From: JAVVFH01 sp032250585
Lineage (GTDB): Bacteria > Pseudomonadota > Gammaproteobacteria > Xanthomonadales > SZUA-36
Direction: 5' to 3'
Assembly (NCBI GenBank): GCA_032250585.1
Contig: JAVVFH010000017.1
Span: forward strand, 1 to 29,046
DNA length: 29,046 nt
Within the stretch, counting starts at the first letter, position 1, and each line of letters opens with the position of its first letter. Shown here in pieces: positions 24,601-29,046 of the stretch. A program made the position numbers and the translations under genes. Under the pieces are notes generated by a model. It searched no databases and was not told the origin of the DNA. It saw only the letters and a list, made by a program, of their open reading frames with translations.

Positions 24601-25045
24601 GGAGAACGATTTCATCATCACCGATTTCGAGGGCGAACCGGCGCGCACGCTTGCCGAGCGCCGGCACAAGCACAGCCCGCTGCGGGACGTGGCCGGCATG
24701 TTGAGGTCTTTCGATTACGCCGTGCAATCGGCCATCAAACAGCAAGCGGAAATCGGGATGGGTGAACCGGAGGTCGTGGCTCGTTTGGCGCGTGACTGGC
24801 GCGACCGGGCCAGCCGCGCCTTCCTGCAAGCCTGGTCTGAAGCCACCGCAGACCGGGGCTTCTGCAAATCCTCTGTGGCGGACATGCAAGCACTGATCGA
24901 CCTGTTCGTGCTGGAGAAAGCCTTTTATGAACTCAGGTATGAACTCGACAATCGTCCTACCTGGGCGCAGCTGCCGGTTGCGGGATTGCTCGATCAGCTG
25001 CGGCAGAGCGGGATCCTGCAAGCCGGGACGGAACATCAAGACTAA
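21677..25045 (+). CDS. treS: Trehalose synthase fused to maltokinase (TreS-Mak)
   Basis: 1122-residue bifunctional enzyme. The N-terminal ~550 residues are trehalose synthase (GH13_16), which interconverts trehalose and maltose: DPLWYKDAIVYQLHVKTFMDSN, nucleophile D216 (GMRLDAIPYLCE), E258 (FLAEANQWPEDVL) and D324 (FLRNHDELTLEM), with SPILYYGDELGMGDNI in the barrel. The C-terminal part, about 580-1122, is a maltokinase of the aminoglycoside-phosphotransferase-like fold with the catalytic base D966 in RYHGDFHLGQVL and metal-binding D983 in ITDFEGEP. It makes maltose-1-phosphate from maltose and ATP, and SRRWFAAKS near residue 620 is typical of its cap domain. Such fusions are known in Pseudomonas and other bacteria. 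The start ATG shares a base with the glgE stop (TGATG); the open frame upstream to 21566 is overlap with glgE, not protein. Confidence 0.95.
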   Translation: MAAETKNSSASPTPESDPLWYKDAIVYQLHVKTFMDSNDDGIGDFRGLIQKLDYIADLGVNVIWLLPFYPSPMRDDGYDIADYQKINPAFGTRREFRQLIREAHRRGLRVITELVINHTSDQHPWFQAARRAPPGSAKRNYYVWSDSDTRYAGTRVIFTDTETSNWAWDPVAKQYYWHRFFSHQPDLNFDNPAVIKAIIRAMRFWLDMGVDGMRLDAIPYLCEREGTNNENLPETHAVLKHLRSVVDEHYDNRMFLAEANQWPEDVLDYFGDGDECHVAYHFPLMPRMYMSLAQEDRHPILEILEQTPAIPDSCQWAIFLRNHDELTLEMVTDAERDYMYETYASDPRARINVGIRRRLAPLMDNDIGRIKLLKSLLMSMPGSPILYYGDELGMGDNIFLGDRNGVRTPMQWSPDRNAGFSRADPQQLYLPPIMDPIYGYEAVNAEAQARDASSLLNWTRRLIAVRKNSPAFGRGSLSLLRPGNRRVLAYLREYEDETILCVANLAATAQPVELDLSRFKGAIPVDLMGRTPFPPIGDLPYLLTLAGHGFLWFRLSSEAEIPDWHVETLPRSDLITLVVGDGWQAFFPEQQPRERRQLSASMLNRLTTSALPAYLRSRRWFAAKSADIRAVEISRRVAWATGADSYLLHWVRVSSEDGSEQTYFMPLAMTWGNDHEEPVREVLGNAIARVRDRARVGVLYEAFHNANFCRTLVAAIARGQEIPLPEGCLRFITTRAGAQILGEIGPAAELQIPPGESSNTIVFLDERVFLKINRRTADGPNPELEISRFLTEHTRFRHFPRLAGAVEYDDGETRSVIALAQEFRHSQGDGWDHITHYLQRFLDDAKLRPDEMTSGALDQAHAGNEALLGTLGRRSGELHVALATAGIDPAFDPEPITPEDLRQWRETVQREADQTLDMLSVCQGRLPEGAQAQATSLLGHRAQIVQWLQDCCPARLQGLKTRYHGDFHLGQVLIAENDFIITDFEGEPARTLAERRHKHSPLRDVAGMLRSFDYAVQSAIKQQAEIGMGEPEVVARLARDWRDRASRAFLQAWSEATADRGFCKSSVADMQALIDLFVLEKAFYELRYELDNRPTWAQLPVAGLLDQLRQSGILQAGTEHQD

Positions 25046-25066
25046 ACGAGCCCATTGGCGGCGGAT

Positions 25067-27186
<2,120 letters not shown>

Positions 27187-27190
<4 letters not shown>

Positions 27191-29034
27191 AACGCCGGCA
27201 CTCAATGCCTTTCGGAGCTGAATTCGTCGACGACGGCGTGCGCTTCAGGCTGTGGGCACCCGGCGCCTCGCGCGTCGATCTTTGCCTCGAGGCAGACTCC
27301 GAAACGGTGATGACCCCCTTGCCGGACGGTTTTTACGAATGCCATCGCGACGACGTCACGGCCGGCACCCGCTACGGCTTCCGGATCGACGGCGACCTGG
27401 TGGTTCCCGACCCCGCTTCGCGCTGCAATCCGGATGGTGTCCACGAACGCAGCGAATTGATCGACCCCGGTGCTTTCGACTGGCAGGACGCCGACTGGCA
27501 AGGCCGGCCGTGGAACGAGGCGGTCGTCTACGAACTCCACGTGGGAACCTTCAGTGTGGGCGGAACTTACGACGGCGTTGCCGAGCGCCTGGCGTATCTC
27601 GCCGATCTGGGCGTGACGGCCGTCGAGCTGATGCCGGTCGCCGCTTTTCCCGGCCGGCGCGGCTGGGGTTATGACGGCGTGCTGCCTTTTGCGCCCGCCA
27701 GCGCCTACGGCCGTCCCGAAGACCTGAAGCGGCTCGTACAAGCGGCACATGGTGAAGGTCTGATGGTCATCCTCGATGTGGTCTACAACCACTTTGGCCC
27801 GGACGGCAACTACCTGCACCTTTATGCGCCGCAGTTCTTCACCGACCGGGTCGAGACCCCCTGGGGGCAGGCCATTCATTTCGACGGCGAGCACAGCCGC
27901 ATGGTGCGCGAATTTTTCATCCACAACGCGCTTTACTGGCTGGGGGAATTCCACCTGGACGGCCTGCGCATCGATGCGGTGCACGCCATTTTCGATCGCT
28001 CCCGCCCCGACATTCTCGAAGAACTGTCCGACCGGGTGCGGGCCGCGTTGTCGCCCGACCAACAGGTCCACCTGGTGCTCGAGAACGACGACAACGCCGC
28101 ACATTATCTGCGCCCGGCGCCGGGCGAGGCGCAGCCGCGCTTTACCGCCCAGTGGAACGACGACTTCCATCACGCCATCCACGTGCTGCTGACCGGGGAG
28201 ACCCGCGGCTACTACGAGGATTATGGTGCGGACCCGCCCGGACAGCTGGCCCGCTGCCTGGCAGAGGGTTTCGCCTACCAGGGCGAATACTCGCAACACC
28301 GTGACCGGCCCAGGGGCGAGCCGAGCGCGCACCTCCCGCCGACCGCCTTCGTCTCGTTCCTGCAGAACCACGACCAGGTCGGCAACCGGGCGCTGGGCGA
28401 ACGGCTGTCCGAACTGACCGCGGCCGACGAACGGGCGGTGGCCGAGGCCCTGCTGCTGCTCTCACCCCATCCGCCACTGCTGTTCATGGGTGAAGAGTTC
28501 GGCGCGTCGAGCCGCTTCCCGTATTTTTGCGATCACCACGGCGAACTCGCCGAAGCGGTCAGGGCAGGACGCCGCCGCGAATTCCAGCGGTTTCCCGAAT
28601 TCAGTGAGCCGCAGAGGCTGAAACTCATCCCGGATCCGAATGCCCCGGATACCTTCCGGCAAGCGAAGCTGGACTGGCGGGAATGCCAGTCGCTCCGCGG
28701 CCAGGAAAGCCTGGAACGCTACCGCCGCTTGCTGAAGCTGCGGCGGCAACTGCTGGTCCCGCGGCTGCCCGGCACGGACGGCCGGGCGGAACGGCCGGGC
28801 GAGCGGCTGCTGGGGCTGAGCTGGCGGCTGGCCAGCGGCGGCCAATGGCATCTGCTGGTCAACCTCGACGGCCCGCCAGCCGAGATGTCCGCGCCGACCG
28901 GCCGCGCGGTGTACCACAGTCGCGAACTGCCCGAAATTCACAGCGAACGCCTGGCGCTGCCGCCGTGGACAGTGGTCGCTTTCCTCGACGAGCGCCCGGA
29001 CAATGGCCCCGACGAGGAGTCTGGCGATGCCTGA
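27187..29034 (+). CDS. treZ: Malto-oligosyltrehalose trehalohydrolase TreZ (GH13_10)
   Basis: 615-residue enzyme that releases trehalose from malto-oligosyltrehalose, the second step of the TreY/TreZ pathway. The N-terminal MPFGAEFVDDGVRFRLWAPGA and WNEAVVYELHVGTFS are characteristic, as is the GYDGVLPFAPASAYGRPEDLK block. Catalytic residues are D263 (DGLRIDAVHAI), E299 (HLVLENDDNA) and D396 (FLQNHDQVGNRALG). The barrel also carries HPPLLFMGEEFGASSRFPYFCDH. I chose GTG 27187, which gives MKRRHSMPFGAEF and a GTGA 4-nt overlap with the glgX stop, in keeping with the other junctions; ATG 27205 is the alternative. The partner synthase TreY is not in the window and is expected downstream. Confidence 0.95.
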
Positions 29035-29046
29035 GCCGTACCCGGC
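29027..29046 (+). CDS. Start of a further operon gene, cut by the window edge
   Basis: ATG at 29027 (MPEPYP...) lies 8 nt inside the end of treZ and follows a strong ribosome site, GAGGAG (29014-29019), with 7 nt spacing. Only six codons are visible, so no family can be seen. By context in trehalose/glucan clusters the likely candidates are malQ (4-alpha-glucanotransferase) or treY (malto-oligosyltrehalose synthase). Confidence 0.65.

Overview
The window is about 29 kb of gene-dense, high-GC bacterial DNA and looks chromosomal. I see no rRNA, tRNA, CRISPR array, insertion sequence or phage gene. The gene families suggest a Gammaproteobacterium, possibly a marine or environmental lineage. Pointers are the PA2778/PA2779 pair named after Pseudomonas loci, a YqaA-like protein, a proteobacterial RND efflux pair, and a TreS-maltokinase fusion next to glgE and glgB as in Pseudomonas. 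The assignment is an inference from gene content only.

Layout, left half. A secreted BNR/VPS10-like beta-propeller protein runs in from the left edge (its start lies outside) and ends at a clear intrinsic terminator. Facing it is a block of five minus-strand genes. Three overlap as an operon: an amidoligase, a class I glutamine-amidotransferase/C26 hydrolase, and a YqaA-type membrane protein. About 220 bp downstream, in the same direction, lie a small PA2779-family membrane protein and a PA2778-family C39-like cysteine-peptidase lipoprotein with TPR-like repeats. Next comes a set of single genes: a YbhB/YbcL-type PEBP (+), a stand-alone dihydrolipoamide-dehydrogenase-like flavoprotein (-), a UbiE-like methyltransferase (+) and a TerC-family membrane protein (-). 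After these is a two-gene RND efflux operon (adaptor then permease, -), and divergent from it a secreted M24-family metallopeptidase-like protein (+).

Layout, right half. From about 17.6 kb to the right edge is one tightly packed plus-strand operon for alpha-glucan and trehalose metabolism: glgB, glgE, treS fused to maltokinase, glgX, treZ, and the first codons of another gene. Several junctions overlap by 1 to 8 nt. By family knowledge the genes form a circuit. TreS interconverts trehalose and maltose, and the fused kinase makes maltose-1-phosphate. GlgE polymerises it into linear alpha-1,4-glucan and GlgB branches it. GlgX trims the branches. TreZ, with a TreY expected just outside the window, returns malto-oligosaccharide to trehalose. 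A single promoter region upstream of glgB carries both a sigma70-like and a sigma54-like element, overlaid by a perfect inverted repeat that could be an operator.

The least understood parts are the PA2778/PA2779 pair (a cysteine peptidase beside a small protein with an LPAGG motif directly before its C-terminal membrane segment) and the amidoligase/C26/YqaA operon. A tandem G-rich repeat in front of the M24 gene is a third unexplained structure.
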